Assembly: GCF_032854445.1 (NCBI RefSeq)
Contig: NC_088307.1
Span: forward strand, 8,122,001-8,186,000
Length of the DNA stretch: 64,000 bases
Direction: 5' to 3'
Source: Liolophura sinensis
Lineage: Eukaryota; Mollusca; Polyplacophora; Chitonida; Chitonidae
The position numbers and the translations under genes are program-made. Below the pieces are notes generated by a model, which ran no database searches, was not told the origin of the DNA, and saw only the letters and a list, made by a program, of their open reading frames with translations. Below are positions 24,738 through 38,000 of the stretch, one piece after another. Each line of letters starts with the position of its first letter. Within the stretch, counting starts at the first letter, position 1.

Positions 24738-24966
24738 TAGTACAGCATAATAACCCAAACGCCTCTCACCAATGCGATCGCTCTGTATTCATGTCACTTT
24801 CCTCTCCAGTGGAACGTGGGAAGGTCTACCAGCAGCATGCGGGTGGTCGTGGGTTTTTTACATATGGCCATGCCGAATTTCCTCCCACCATAATTCTGGC
24901 CGCCATCGTTTAAGTGACATGTTCTTAAGTACGGCGTGAATCTCCAACCAAATAAATAAATAAATA
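24738..24966 (+). mobile_element. SINE A, 5'-truncated
   Basis: It runs from CGCCTCTCACCAATGCG through GTGGAACGTGGGAAGGTCTA and GGTGGTCGTGGG to GTACGGCGTGAATCTCC and the AAATAAATAAAT tail. Confidence 0.85.
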
Positions 24967-25504
24967 TTGCTATAACATTTCAGCATTACTCCCGTAACCG
25001 AACAGAGGGTATGAACGCAGGGATTGTGAGGAACTTGAAATTGGTATCTGTGAAATAATCAGACTGCGTCTATTGTTAGGTATCATACGTGTTCACTATT
25101 TTGTCTTTACGTGCTGACTGACTCAAAGGAATTTCAGCCGTATTAATTTTCTTGTTGGTTCATAACTGAACGACTTTTATGTCATTGCACTATAGGATTA
25201 AATTAATAACGGGATGTGTGTTTACCAGCTAATTAATAATATGTGGTAAGATTTAATAAATGTGATTGATTTATCAAATTAAGACTTGGTAACTTTGTTT
25301 AAAGGGACTTTTTCTTAGGAGGCAAAAACGTCACAAAATGAGATAAAACTTCATAACCCGATCTCAAATATCGTCTTACATCTAGAGTAATGATTCACAG
25401 CTTCATTTAATACTGTAGCCTGGTACTTACCTAAATAAAAAAAAAACATGAGACATCCTCTCGGGGGTCTGAGAACGACCTTCCATTGATCAAAGAATAA
25501 GTTC

Positions 25505-25590
25505 AATATTCTTTGATTCAGAATATTTCACTTACTGACAGCGGCCAGGATTTAGGTCGGGGTAAAACCGGGCAGAACCTGTGAGAAGAC
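25505..25590 (-). mobile_element. SINE A fragment
   Basis: CAGAATATTTCACTTACTGA, CAGCGGCCAGGATT and AAACCGGGCAGAACC. Confidence 0.6.
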
Positions 25591-26324
25591 AATTCTATTT
25601 ATAGACAAACGTGCCGCGACGCACACTTGATGCAATGTGACAAGAAAATGGCAGAACATGGAAATAGTCATACACGTTACAGCGCATGCGCCACTCTCTG
25701 CGTTCGCGTTACATCACTGCTACCACCGGCAAATTTTGTGATGAGGCAGGAAGTGATGTCAGAAAGCACTAAAAGTCTGCCCCAGTCGTTGGTTATACTT
25801 ATACAACATACACTTGTATTCTCCTCATCCAAAGTATTCACAAGATCATTCTAGCCAACATGTGAAACATATTTGTATATGAATGTTCATTAAATATTTC
25901 CTCGCTAGAATACCAGTGGTGAGACTAAGCCTATGACAAGCCTATATGTGTTGCACAGGTCCCTAAGGTCAAACTTGTCTAGTGGTGGTAATAATTTCAA
26001 GCGCACACAGAGAGCAGTACATGCGCTGTAAGGAGTATGGGAAAGGAGTAGTGTGGCGAAAAAGACCAGTGCGAGCCCTTCCTAGTAAACCATGTAGATA
26101 AAGGATCCGACTTTCACCTGTACCCAGGGCACTCAGGTGACATCCAAGCTTAGGGTTCAACAACAAAAAGAAATATTTTTCTCTTATAACTTGTCTGTGT
26201 CGTGTTGTGTTAACATTGTCCCAGTGGCCAGTCACACTGGATTGAGTACAGGAGAATGAAGTGTCATATTAGTCAGAAGGAAATTTATTTATTTATGTAT
26301 TTCTAATATTAATCAGTTTTAAAA

Positions 26325-26622
26325 GTGAGTGACTGCTTAGGGTTTAACGTCACACTTAAACATTTTTTAGTCATAAGACGACGAAGAAATCTTTAATGTG
26401 CCTCCTTGTTGCAGGACGGATTTCCACCGCTCTTCTATCTAGTGCTGCTTCAATGAGACGCCTTACCGAAGGCAAATAATCCGCTCCGCCCTGGCCTTTA
26501 TACTGCTACGGCTAAACCAGTCATTTCACTATGCCCTTCAAGCCAAGCGAAGAAGTTACAACTTCCTCTTTTAAGGTCTTAGGTGTGGATAGGTGCCCAA
26601 CCCAGGATTCACCCTGGGTCCA
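26325..26622 (-). mobile_element. SINE B, head-truncated
   Basis: GTGAGTGACTGCTTAGGGTT, GTGCCTCCTTGTTGCAGGAC and GTTACAACTTCCTCTTTTAA follow the order of the complete copies. The box A end is lost or replaced. Confidence 0.8.
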
Positions 26623-27424
26623 TCGCCTCATCAATTTTAATAGAAAACACACCAACAATGAGAGCACACAGACAGTGCAAGAATCCAAGCGAGGAGGGCA
26701 AACCGTGCAGAAACACAATAGAACAGATGCCCGTCAGCAGCCCAGCTTTCACATTTAGTTGTCACCATAACGTACCAGAAAGTACACTGGGCACTACGGA
26801 GAACACAGTGCCTGTTCTCAGGTACATAAAACACTTGAGTTTGAATGAACTCGTCATAATTAAGCGAAAGACCTCCGACTACGTGACGGACCTTTGGTAA
26901 TTTACTAACAAACTTAACCACTGTTTTTTTACTGGAAGAACAATTGTTGTCGACAGTCCTGCTGAAGGTGACCTATGGTTGAAAGTATCCAACTTGCAAC
27001 GGGAACAAGGAATAGTCGTTAGACAACGCGAAAAAAACAATCAAACAAACAAACAAACAAACAAAACAAAAAATAAATAAACGATATGCAATAATCGGAT
27101 ACTGTCCACAAATAAGGGAGTTAATCCGTGCTATTTGACTATTAAATAAAAAACATGAGTTTCCTCCCTTGAAACGAGATTGTACGAAGACAAGAAATGA
27201 AAGAAAAAAGCTGAATAGCACAAATCCTATATGTACGTGTGAAACTGTAAACAGTTTAACAGAACCAAATGCAGGCTGAATTACTAGCTACGTAGCCTAC
27301 GGTGTATGTTTGTAAAATAAAATTCTTATTTTGGCAATATACAGCGATATGATAACGATTGAGGGCACCAACCTCAAGACAAATCGTCAAACATTTATCA
27401 GTGTACTTTTTTCCTAAAGATGAG

Positions 27425-27786
27425 TCAGTGAGTGAGTGCTTGGGGTTTAACGTCGTACTCAACAATTTTTCAGTCATATGACGACGAAGGAATCATTAGG
27501 GTGCATGCACGTGTAATGTGCCTCCTTGTTGCAGGACGGATTTCCACCGCTCTTTTATTTAGTGCTGCATCACTGAGACGACTTACCGAAGGCAAGTAAG
27601 CCGCCCCGCCCGAGCCATTATACTGATACGGGTCAACCAGTCGTTGCACTATCCCCTTCATGCTGAACGCCAAGCGAGGAAGTTACAACTTCCTCTTTTA
27701 AAGTCTTAGGTGTGACTCGACCAAGGATTGATCCTGGATCTACCGGTCCCGAAGCGGATGCACCAACTGTGCTATCCGGGCCGGTC
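27425..27786 (-). mobile_element. SINE B, full length with target-site duplication
   Basis: About 362 bp, flanked by CCTAAAGATGAG at 27413-27424 and 27787-27798. It is tail-first on the + strand and its tRNA-like head ends at GTGCTATCCGGGCCGG. An internal 9-bp hairpin, GAGGAAGTTACAACTTCCTC, is intact. Over about 200 bp it is identical to the copy at 40047-40407. Confidence 0.93.
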
Positions 27787-27875
27787 CCTAAAGATGAGAG
27801 TTGTCATTCTCTAGAGCATGCGCTGTATGGAAAAGTGCGTGACTATTGGAAGAAAAAGTAGGCTTATAATTTCTA

Positions 27876-28135
27876 CGATGCTTCACAGATCAACAAGGAG
27901 GCTTTGTAAATATTGGAAGGTAACGTGGTGCAGACATGGTTACGAATAAACACAATTGACCGGACTAGGAATTAGAGTATGCATAATTCCGTTGTCAGTA
28001 AAGAGCGATGCTTCACAGATCGACAACGAGGCTTTGTAAATATTGGAAGGAAAGGTGGTGCAGACATGGTTACGAATAAACACAATTGACCGGACTAGGA
28101 ATTAGAGTATGCAAAATTCCGTTGTCAGTAAAGAG
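27876..28135. repeat. 130-bp tandem duplication (two copies)
   Basis: Copies 27876-28005 and 28006-28135 share GATGCTTCACAGATC, GGCTTTGTAAATATTGGAAG and GGACTAGGAATTAGAGTATG with only a few mismatches, so the duplication is recent. Confidence 0.92.
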
Positions 28136-28546
28136 CGATTTTGGTCACGTGCATTAATAGAGTGACAAACAACAGGTTAAACTAGTTAAAAGTGAAATTG
28201 TACAAACAGCAAGCAAAGAAGACAAAAACACATACAAATTTATAAATCGTGTATACAAGCGACAGACCGAAAAGAATGATTCAAATATTGATTAATCCGT
28301 GGTCATGTTTATGGGCGGAAGAATAATAAGTGACCCTTTGTTAGGTACCTGGCACCTATAATGACTTAAAACCTTAGTAAAATTGGTCAAAGGCCTGGCA
28401 GTTGGTGACCGGGTAGCACATGATAACAAGTACATGCGAGGGCGGTTACTTAAATCGATGCCATGAAAACAGTTCCCCTGGACGTGTCCAGAGATATTAA
28501 ACTGACCAAACTCAAATAAATGACCTTTTCCTGTTTTCACCGACAG

Positions 28547-28684
28547 ACACAGGGGGTCCGAGATGACAAACGGTCTGCCACCCCATTTGAAACTGAAGGC
28601 CGCCCGGAGAACATTTCCGGATGTCCGCGCAACCGGGCGAGCGCAAACTTGAGTAGCAAGGAAGAAATTCCGAGCACGACAAAG
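28547..28684 (+). CDS. Orphan exon-like segment of unknown gene
   Basis: A GC-richer stretch in AT-rich surroundings sits between a good acceptor (TTTTCCTGTTTTCACCGACAG) and a possible donor (AAAG|GTGTGT). It is 138 nt, open through 46 codons, phase 0 at both ends. The peptide is charged, with PFETEGRPENISGCPRNR. No domain is recognised. Its phase-0 donor does not fit the phase-1 exon 2 of either stomatin gene, so it is not an alternative start for them. It could be an exon of an unrecognised gene or chance. Confidence 0.22.
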
Positions 28685-30619
28685 GTGTGTAATTGCTGTA
28701 AGTTAAACGTTTTCACCTGAAGGAAATCTGGTAGTTAGTTATACATAAACTTCTACATTCCTTTACTACATGATATCAGAGCCGAATAAAACACCATTCA
28801 GTTAGTGCCTTGCTGACGTCAAGGGTTGCATGAATAATGTTTAATCAATGAGGCGTCTGTCTGATAAGAAACAAAGGTTTGGAATAGGTGAATAAACCTA
28901 TCCCAAAAATGCATCAGTGTGCCTATAACCAAGGTACAAACTGTTTACTTTTACACCGCGTACGCAACACATCAGGCGAAAACTATACGTTCTATGTTCC
29001 CTGAGAACCAATCTCCTTTTCATCGAATGTTAGGGCGTCTAGTCGGTCTCTTGCGGGTTCATATCTCAGGTTACCTTTCCTTTTATGTAACTGTAGTTTT
29101 AAACCAAACGATCTTTTAAAAAGTTTATCAAGCCCTAAGGTTGAGGTAGTGATGGGTGAAGCATTGAAATATCTCGAAGTCGCCCACTGTCGTTCACAGG
29201 CCTAGCTCACAAATGTCGAATGTGCCATTAAGAGGGAACGTGAAGAATTTAAAGATATGGCATCGTTGTTTATGGTTCATAACTGAAACCATATAGCATT
29301 TTTTAACATCTCAACCCACGATGCAACACCACAGCGTTTTGATAATTTATTGGACCCATTTTTGATACGCTTTCCAAATTTGGGGTTCTTCGTTGAATAT
29401 CTTCTTATAATTTTTCACTGGTTTTATTAAGACTCTATTCAAGAAATAGTGCAGATAAATGGTTAAGTTCTATCTTGAACCATTACTTGCTTGATGGATA
29501 GATTCCTGTTGAATGCCATTCATAACAATGACTCACATATACAACGGCTCTCATTTCCAAGATAGTAGGAAAGTGTGGTGTTCGCAATAAACTACTAATC
29601 TATGCCTATTGGCACACATCCTGGTGCCAATGTTGCCTGTGAGTGTTTTATTTTGTATATCCTTAGAACAGGAGCCGTGATAGGGGGTACATATGGGAGC
29701 TATACACGAGTGTATAAGGGAGTTATACACCGCCTATTAACAAGTTCAAATCATACCTTTGAAACTAGGATTCTGTGCCATGTGATATGTACTTTCGCAC
29801 AAAACAGACACGCACCTCTCCAGCCTCTTAGGCTTTGAAATTTAGATATTACCCTATAGCCTGGGTGAAATCAAGGTATTCACGCGCCTCCTAATGTTAG
29901 ATATTTACTAATTTATATTCTACCATGTCTTTGTACCAATGGGTACTTAAGATTGATCTACTTGTGTGATAAGAAAATATTAAGGAGAAGCGGACAAATG
30001 TCTTTCTAGTTCTGAATGGGTGCAATTTAAATTGATCGCTCCGAATCCCTGGTTTTTCGTAGACTGCTAGTCGACATAAAAAGTGTTACATGGATCATTG
30101 CTACACACAACTTACGAAGCCAAACTGTTTTCTACTAAAAACGCTTCCTTTCAAGAAACTGAGGTTATTTCTCATGCTCATGCATTTCCCCACGACTGTC
30201 CCACGAAACTGGACCAGCACCCAAAGCAAACAATAACGTCATTAAGTAATTTGTAACCGATTTGCCACCTTTTGCATTGTGAGGTTTTGAGATTTACATT
30301 CGTCAAAGATGTGATCCTGCCAACCTGCAACCGGTGAAGCTTGAAAACAACGATATATCTCTGTATGCCTCATTTCACGGGTTATTGGATAGAAAAACAA
30401 CTGGTAGAGCTCGAAACATATGGAGCCTGGTCACGTGACAATTTAAACGGAACATTACGGATACAGGTGTCCATTAATTTAGTGTCCCGAAAACCATTTG
30501 CACTTTTGTGCGAGACAAGGTTCAGGTTAAGCTTATTTATACTCTTTCTTCTTCAAGCTATTGGTTGAATGTCTTGCTAAAATTAAATGCGCAAAATGGC
30601 GGCGGTGGGGTTTATGAGT

Positions 30620-30725
30620 GGAGGAAACTGGGATGCCTAGAACAGACTACGGTCGACAAGGTATCTGACTTAAAACACAGCTGGAGCTGGATTCGAACTC
30701 GCTACCTTATGGATCTAGGTCCTAG
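30620..30725 (-). repeat. tRNA-like repeat relic
   Basis: CTGGATTCGAACTCGCTACC on the + strand is the complement of a box B (GGTAGCGAGTTCGAATCCAG). No complete cloverleaf can be drawn. Confidence 0.3.
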
Positions 30726-31354
30726 TTAACATTTAAGTTGCAGTGGGAACGATTAAGCTTCAATTCTCTAAGGGGCTAATAGTTATTAGTAAATGGGGTT
30801 CTTGAGGTGAGTTCAGTCTCGCCACCAGGCAACGAACGTTCGAGATTCCCTTGCTGCCATTGTTCTCTTGACATGCCGGATCTTGTAGTGGTAGTATACG
30901 GACATCAGGTAATTCTTAAAGTTATCACCAATGCCTTGTTAGAAGCGTCCAATATCATGCAACGCAATAACGCCTGAAAATCCCTTCTGATAAGTGTACA
31001 CTTTAATTAATTGATTAATGTTTAGTTTATATTTCCACCAACACCGGTATGTATTGTTGCAATGAAGATATAAACGGTGGGCAATGTCTCTCAGACGTTA
31101 GCGCGGTGGGTTTCAGTCGTTCAGATGTTTTACAGATGGCTGCTACTTCTTGACTGCTATGACCACCGACGGAGCTCGAACAGCTTGTTATGGAAACTAA
31201 AATCGACAAGAACAAGAGAATTGCATAATTAAGGCGATCTCTCAATGGCACGATGTGTGAATTAGTAGTTATTAGAACACTCACGTGGAAAAAGAAAAAG
31301 CTTTTTAAGAATATATTTTCTTATATGGACAAAGAAGACATTTCGTTCCATGAA

Positions 31355-31414
31355 TCGTCGTCATATGACTGAAAAATTGTTGAGTACGACGTTAAACCCC
31401 AATCACTCACTCAC
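31355..31414 (+). mobile_element. 5'-truncated SINE B insertion with target-site duplication
   Basis: Only the last 60 bp of SINE B are present (CGTCGTCATATGACTGAAAA to CAATCACTCACTCAC). They are flanked by the 12-bp direct repeat TCGTTCCATGAA at 31343-31354 and 31415-31426. Confidence 0.88.
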
Positions 31415-31979
31415 TCGTTCCATGAAAGGAAAAGCTTATGAAAAATGCTTTGGGATTGGTGGTTTTAAATAATAAAGCTCTGTAGGGTAAAGAGTTTTTT
31501 TTACCGCATGTGGATAGGGTGGTCTATAAAAAGTGCCGTATGTCGCAACTCCATGTTGTACTATTTCAATGTATAACCTGGTTGTATGTTTTGTTTAGTT
31601 TTATTAGGCGAGCGTTTTCGCCGTTATGGTAACGACCTTTGACCCCCCAAACTGTCAGAAGGCGTAGTAGAGCAACAAAACATTTTCAGTCCGCAGACAA
31701 GTGTCCAAAAAGTGTGAGGTGCCGTGCGAGAAAGACGTTTTTACTGGTGTTAACAGTCCATTACCACAACTCCCGAACTGTATTCTGCTTATGTATACGG
31801 TGTTTAAACAGTGCAAACACGACTGCCAGCGCTCACGTGCATAGTTTGTTAGTGTAGCATACTCTGTCCCTGTGCTGTACACCAGCTAAGAACTGCCTGC
31901 TCGGAGGCCGAGCTCAAGGCTGGTTGATTCTCCGCTACACTGAGCACGGGCCTCGCCGAATACGAGCGGCAAGCGGTTC

Positions 31980-32064
31980 ATGTCGAAGAACCGAGTGTCA
32001 GACGGCGAGCCGAACGGCACGGGAGGATCTTCCTCAGCAAACATGGACGCGGATGGAAAACGAG
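31980..32064 (+). CDS. Gene 2 candidate first coding exon (1a)
   Basis: From ATG 31980 (weak context) or the in-frame ATG 32043 (A at -3, G at +4), a frame rich in Ser, Gly and Asp runs to donor GTAAGA at 32065. It ends in phase 1, exactly what exon 2 at 57162 needs, and after 28 codons compared with 29 in gene 1. An in-frame TGA at 31941 closes the frame upstream. The surrounding 200 bp are clearly more GC-rich than the flanks, as for a first exon and promoter; no TATA box was recognised. The resulting N-terminus is hydrophilic, as in known stomatins. The link across 25 kb is inference. Confidence 0.55.
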
Positions 32065-35000
32065 GTAAGAGCTAAGATGGGCTTGGTTTGGACCATTTTG
32101 GGGAGAGACTGGGTCTATAGCTTAATACCGTCTTCAGCGTAATAAAAGCATTCGTGACCGATCTATTTCCGAATATAAGCGCTGATATTGACGCAGTGAA
32201 AGCCGTCGAGCTGTGTATTAAGAGCGGGCTGGGCTTTCGGTCGATGAGAAGTGTACGGCAATGTGGTTGCTCTAGTGATCATCATTCTGCCCCGTTATGG
32301 CAGGCAGGGAGACTCGAGTATCCTACAGTAAGCGAAATGTCACTCATCTCCAATCTCCTCTTTTCATGTTGTTTATTTTTTGTTATTCTTTTGTTATATT
32401 TTTAAATGATGCATGCTTCTTTTGCGTCTTGATGTCGGTGTCTTGTGTGGGGAATTCAGATGAGCGCCAAGCGTGATGCTATATGTATATACAATAGGCG
32501 GCGTCTCGTTGGGTACTTCCTTAAATTATCTGAGTCCGTTTAGCTATGGACCCAAGCATGCTAGTATCAGTTCTGTGTAGACTACCGTGGACGGTATTTC
32601 TGGCTACTGTACAGGTTACCTAGTGCATGTAAGCCTACATCTATGCGTAGCATAAGATATGTTGTATTTACCTATACGTATGTATGCGTTTTACTTGTAT
32701 GTACATACGCCATACGGAAATTTGTATGGGCTGTACCACACTAACGATTATTATAGCGATCCAAAATGGCGAGTGTTTGTAGGCAATATTTGACAATTTT
32801 TTTTAAAGCAAATACCCCACGATTGTATTAATATGACTTATTCCTTTTCAAGTTATATTTCCACACAACAGACAGCACATTTTTAATATTTGCTAATTTA
32901 TTTGATTATTGTGTTAAGCCGTACGCAAGGCATTGTGGTGGGGGAAACCAGGCAGTGCTCGTAGGATCTTTAATAGGTTTAATATATATGTACTAGAAAA
33001 TCCCAAACGAAGATCGACAGTTCCCTTCCTGTTTAAATAAGTTTTGGTGGGAATAATATACCTTATCAGTCATATAATGAATAGGTTTAAATGAGCGACG
33101 TGGAATCATTACGCCGCGGAACTATTTAGAATGGTTCCTCCAGGTAGTGGGACACACTCAGTCGACTCCTAATTCAGTCTGTCCTCGAGCTTACACCAGG
33201 TGGTGCTCAGACCAGATGCCGTACCGATAATAACGGAGATTTCCCCTTGAAGGCATGTCAGGTCAAATTCGCACTGGCCTCCTGTGGCATCTAAGCCTGA
33301 AATATCAATCAGACACTCGATCGATTTACGCTACAGTAATGCATGCATATCGATGTTAACATATCAGATTTCATTACAGAATCAGTGACACCCGTGTCCC
33401 CAACATTATGCCCACGGGGACCCTATAGAACACCAATGCGATAGATCTTATACGCCGCAGGTATATCTGCTACAGTTACACAAACCAACACAGCCATGGT
33501 TTCTATGCTCGTCCGGCCGTTTCACTACTTCCGTAGGACTAATATATTATTCATTATCAGGCTTGTCAGGGAGATGAGCGCGTAAATAAGAACGAGTATC
33601 TGGGCATAAGTTAAGCTCCCTCCACTGCCACCTGCCTTAATGACATTACCTGACCAACAGGGTACAGGTGTATCGATTGATCTGTGTTTGTCCTGTACTG
33701 TTGATGGGCAGGTGTAACAACTTGTATGATTACCGTACTATTAGATTGTACGTATACATATACTTGTACATATAGCTTTATCTGTTAATTAGGTGTACAC
33801 GACGATGTTCGCTTAGCATTTCTTAGGTATAGTTAAAAATAGTTCCTAAAAACTGGTCTCACCGACACTTTAAAATGTCTAAAAGCATGCAAAATAAATG
33901 GCTGTGATTTATGACGATGAAAAGGACTGTAAATCCTTTACAAAAAAACCCCATCTAATATATCTAAATCTCCAAGATCTAGATCTATTAATGTTACGAC
34001 ACAAATCAAGTTCTTGTCTTATGTTTACAATAGACATATACTATCGAACAAAAACAAACCAAAAACATTTGCCGTTTTACCACACCTTGTGGATGGAGGT
34101 CTATAACTACACAAATGGCTGTAAATTTAGTCAGAAGAGAGCTGTCCATCTGTAGCTCAAACCGCCAGCAACATTTTCTTAGACCAAAATAGAGCATTTG
34201 TTATTACAATGTGCTCCCGTGTTCGGGTCACCACCCAAGATATACGACAGAAGTAGTATACCCTGACCTATGGCTACCTGCCTCCCTGTGTGTACAATAA
34301 CGGGTATAAGTTGAACGGCAACAAAATAAAATTTTACTATCATATTAATCAGTTAATATAGTTGAAATATTGCAGTTTAGATCAATTACATTTTGCACAG
34401 TTTGAATCAACCCAATGATAATATAAGTGGACTGTTCCCTAATTCGAATGTGTGGGCAACGCCACTTTGATTATCTACGAGTGCATGCAGTAGATACGTC
34501 CCTGTCCAGTTATGGATGGGAATAGCTGCTTCCATGTCATCCCAGCATCTGTGGTTACATATCATGACTTTAGTTTGTTGGGATTATTAACATTAGCTTT
34601 TACTTATACACGAAATACGCAAGTACGATTTCAGCTGTCACTTTGGGAGCTGGAGTTGGTATAATGCTTGATAGCTTCTGTTAGTCGATGGGCACATGTG
34701 CGGGTTTAGAATCTGCCTCGGGCAGTGAATTTTTGTAAGTTTACTCTGCTCTTGCTGCCTCTGGGGCCTCGTTTACAATAAGCTGTTAACGACAGTCGTA
34801 CGGCCGTTTGCAATGTCTAACGTACGTTGAAGACTACTTGTCTTTCACAGATATGGTGTGCATATCTGTAATGTGTACTTGTGGGAAAGTTATCAGTAAC
34901 TTGCCAAAGATCAGTGGTTTACCCACTCCGCTTTCAGGATTATGCTACGTGGGATAAGTTCTTGATTGTCGACGACGGCGCCACCATTTTGTGATGTCAA

Positions 35001-38000
35001 ATCCGTCACGTTTTATTCAAACAGACTTATTGAGTTGAGTATACCTGTTCTCATATGAATACAACTCTATGCAGAAACTATTAAGGAGTAATCCTCACCA
35101 GGCCCGATCTTTTTCTTTCACTAAACAGTATATTGATGACGTGCTAGCAAAGGCTATAAAAGATATTTACCCATCTTCGCTAGATATAAAGGAAACCACA
35201 GACTCACAAGATGGTACATCCTATCTGGACCTATATTTGTAGAAAGACCAAAGCGGTTTCCTCTTTGGCAGATTTTACGACGAGAAGGATAGTTTCAATT
35301 TTTACATTGTAAGTTATCCTAACTGGGATAGCAATATACCGAAGGGTCCTGCATAAGGCGTGTACATATCTCGCCTTATAGCATTTGGCACATCCTGGGT
35401 GTTGTGCGACGATTTCAATCAACGTCACAAATTATGACTGCAAAAACTAGTGTGACAGGTTTATTCCATTAAAAACCTTCAATCTAAGTTTGTTAAGTTT
35501 TACAATGAGTATAATTCTCTTGTAAGTAAATATGCTTCATGAATGTGTCTAATTCCCTTTAACCCGGAGGTAGGGGATGTCTATTCATGGTACTGAATTA
35601 GATCGTCACGTTGGATGTATGAACAGTTGCCATGTAAAGCGTAACTAAGATACATGTACACAATGAGAAACATCGTGTATAGATACGACACCGAATCTTG
35701 AACCACTTAGGCAAGTTTAAACAGCCTAAGTAAAGCTATGAAGGTCTTACGAAATACGTAAAACCGATTATTGCGGAATTTCTGTGCTTTGAATTGCCGA
35801 CATAGAATAGCCTTAGTCAAACACTTTAATAGACAAGTGTGAATAGCCGAAGTAAAGCTATGAAGGTATTGCGGAATAACCAAGCTTTAGAAATACCTAT
35901 TATTGCGAAATTCTCCTGTTTGTGAAATACCAATGTAGTGTTGATATATAGACCAACATACGTGTTTGCTTATCAGCCTGTTCAAAGACATTGGTACACC
36001 CATTATTATTTGCCTACTCTGGCGAGCTAACTCACTGACAGCTCTACGTACACAAGTTGTTCTGTAGCGCGAGCATTTGCCTTCAGTATGGATTTAAGCT
36101 TTTGATGCAGTTTACGAAATGCTTATTGGCTTACAGGTGTCCCAAAAAATAGGCGCAATGCTTTTTGATAGCATTTCTGAACGAAGGCCAGATCTAGGCA
36201 ATAGCGGCGCCAGGAATATGTGGTGATGTCACTCGATAATATCTTTCCTAATAAAGACTCAGTTCTGTGCCCGTCGTAGGCTGTATGTTGACATTTTGCA
36301 GGCGGCTTTCAAAAATAGAATGATGACGGCTTAGTTCAATCCTTACCATGTCTACACAGGGCGTCGTTTGTGCTATGAAGATGCTGTTGTCACGGTTCTG
36401 TTATTCATATTTAATGGGTGGATCTGAACCCAGGCTACATGTAGTTAAGGCCCATGTCTTTCAATGGCTAAGACAAGGGAGTAGTTGGATCAGTGCCAGT
36501 CTCAAAAAGAGCAGTTTTATTGGCCACTCTTCTCTAAGTTCGTTTGAGACAATATTGTTGTTAACTGAAAATGCGAACGTCAATATGTACGTTTTATATA
36601 CATTTACACATCAGTCGCTTGCTTATATTCGTATTAAACGTTGTTTTCGACGCAGCTGAAGTGCTTGATACCAGGTCTCGTGTTTGTTAAGAAAAGTAAG
36701 ATTTAAGTCATAAATTGCGAGTGTTGAAAGAAACCAAACTCATAGCAAAAAGAGCCCCCAATGTGACTGGTACATTGTTCTGCCAAAAAGGAAAATCAGT
36801 GTATAAATGTTAAGCTTTCTGAAACAAATGATTTTAATTGTAGATGTGTTTGAATTGTGGACTTCAGTCTTCAGACGTTTGGTAAATATAGGCCCTCATC
36901 CCTCTTTGGATCGGCACCAGCTTTAATATAGGAGTTCCGTCAAGTACGAGGCGAGAGGTTATATCAGCCATAAACCTGGAAACAGTGCAATACGTAAACT
37001 AATGCAGAGGACGGAGTTCAACTCGTAACGTTAAAATTACGCTGAGTAGAATAGACGATTTGCGCTTTCATAACATACGTTGCAGTGTTGTATGGTTTAC
37101 ACGGGCCTTACTTCTGCATGTCCAGGTGAAAAATGTCTAGAATGCATTCAAGTATTTCATGTCTCGGTAAACACGTCTTATTTAAAAGATAATCGCTGAG
37201 TTTGGAACTCTGAGCTGTACTCGAGTATTGTTTTTCTGTGTCACCTTAACAACTGTCACATTCCTAAACATGCCACAACTAGCATTATGCCTCAGGCGTG
37301 TGTTAATTGCGCAATGTCAATGCCACCGTACTGACGACGGTCGTATAACACAGCATTCTAGTCATTGCCCAGCGGGTGCTTTCGTGTCTAACCCGAACCG
37401 AAATAGAGACAGTCGACTTCGGACACATTTAGAAACGCACGACAATGGTTTCATGACACTGAGGTTTGTGCAATCTTCGGTTTGGTCGAGTACTGTCTTC
37501 ATTTCACCACGTAGGTCTGGCGTGATAGGCATTTCCGTCTAAGAAAGTTATGATTTCTTTGTTAGTGGTAGAGTTTACTTTGTTACACAACATACACGTT
37601 ACAGACACTCGGATGGGGTTCTGCATAGATTTGATGCAGATAACAGGACTGTTGCAAACCCTATATATGTTTTGAGCAATCCGTTTAACAAAGATACTAA
37701 AATTGGGATCCTTTTTCGACATTCTGAGCAAGCTTTGCTTGGGATTACCCTTACATGCGCTATCGATATTGCCGGACGTTACACTGGAGGGTATTAAACA
37801 TTATTACAAAATCATAAAAAATATAAAATATTAACAGACTTTGTGCTAGTTTTCTCTAATCATTCACCATTAAACTCCCATGTCATTCAGGAGTAAAAAA
37901 AAGACTTAAATACTGGAAAAAAGCGATGTTCAACACATCATCCTCAACTCGTTTTCAGTATGAGACCTTTAACCTTAAACGGAACCATGGTTACGCACTA

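Larger units (their letters stand above)
23940..28546. other. Intergenic region right of gene 1
   Basis: Apart from the SINEs at 24738, 25505, 26325 and 27425, an AAAC microsatellite (27041-27070) and the 130-bp tandem pair, I see no gene. The remaining frames are short and lack splice-flanked conservation. Confidence 0.55.

Noticed and set aside
27470-27673. A 67-codon open frame that occurs identically at 40161-40364
   Set aside because: The identity comes from two young SINE B copies; the frame starts without ATG and is not a gene.
36348-36659. 103-codon frame in the large intron
   Set aside because: Has an ATG but no recognisable protein features; not distinguishable from chance in this AT-rich DNA.
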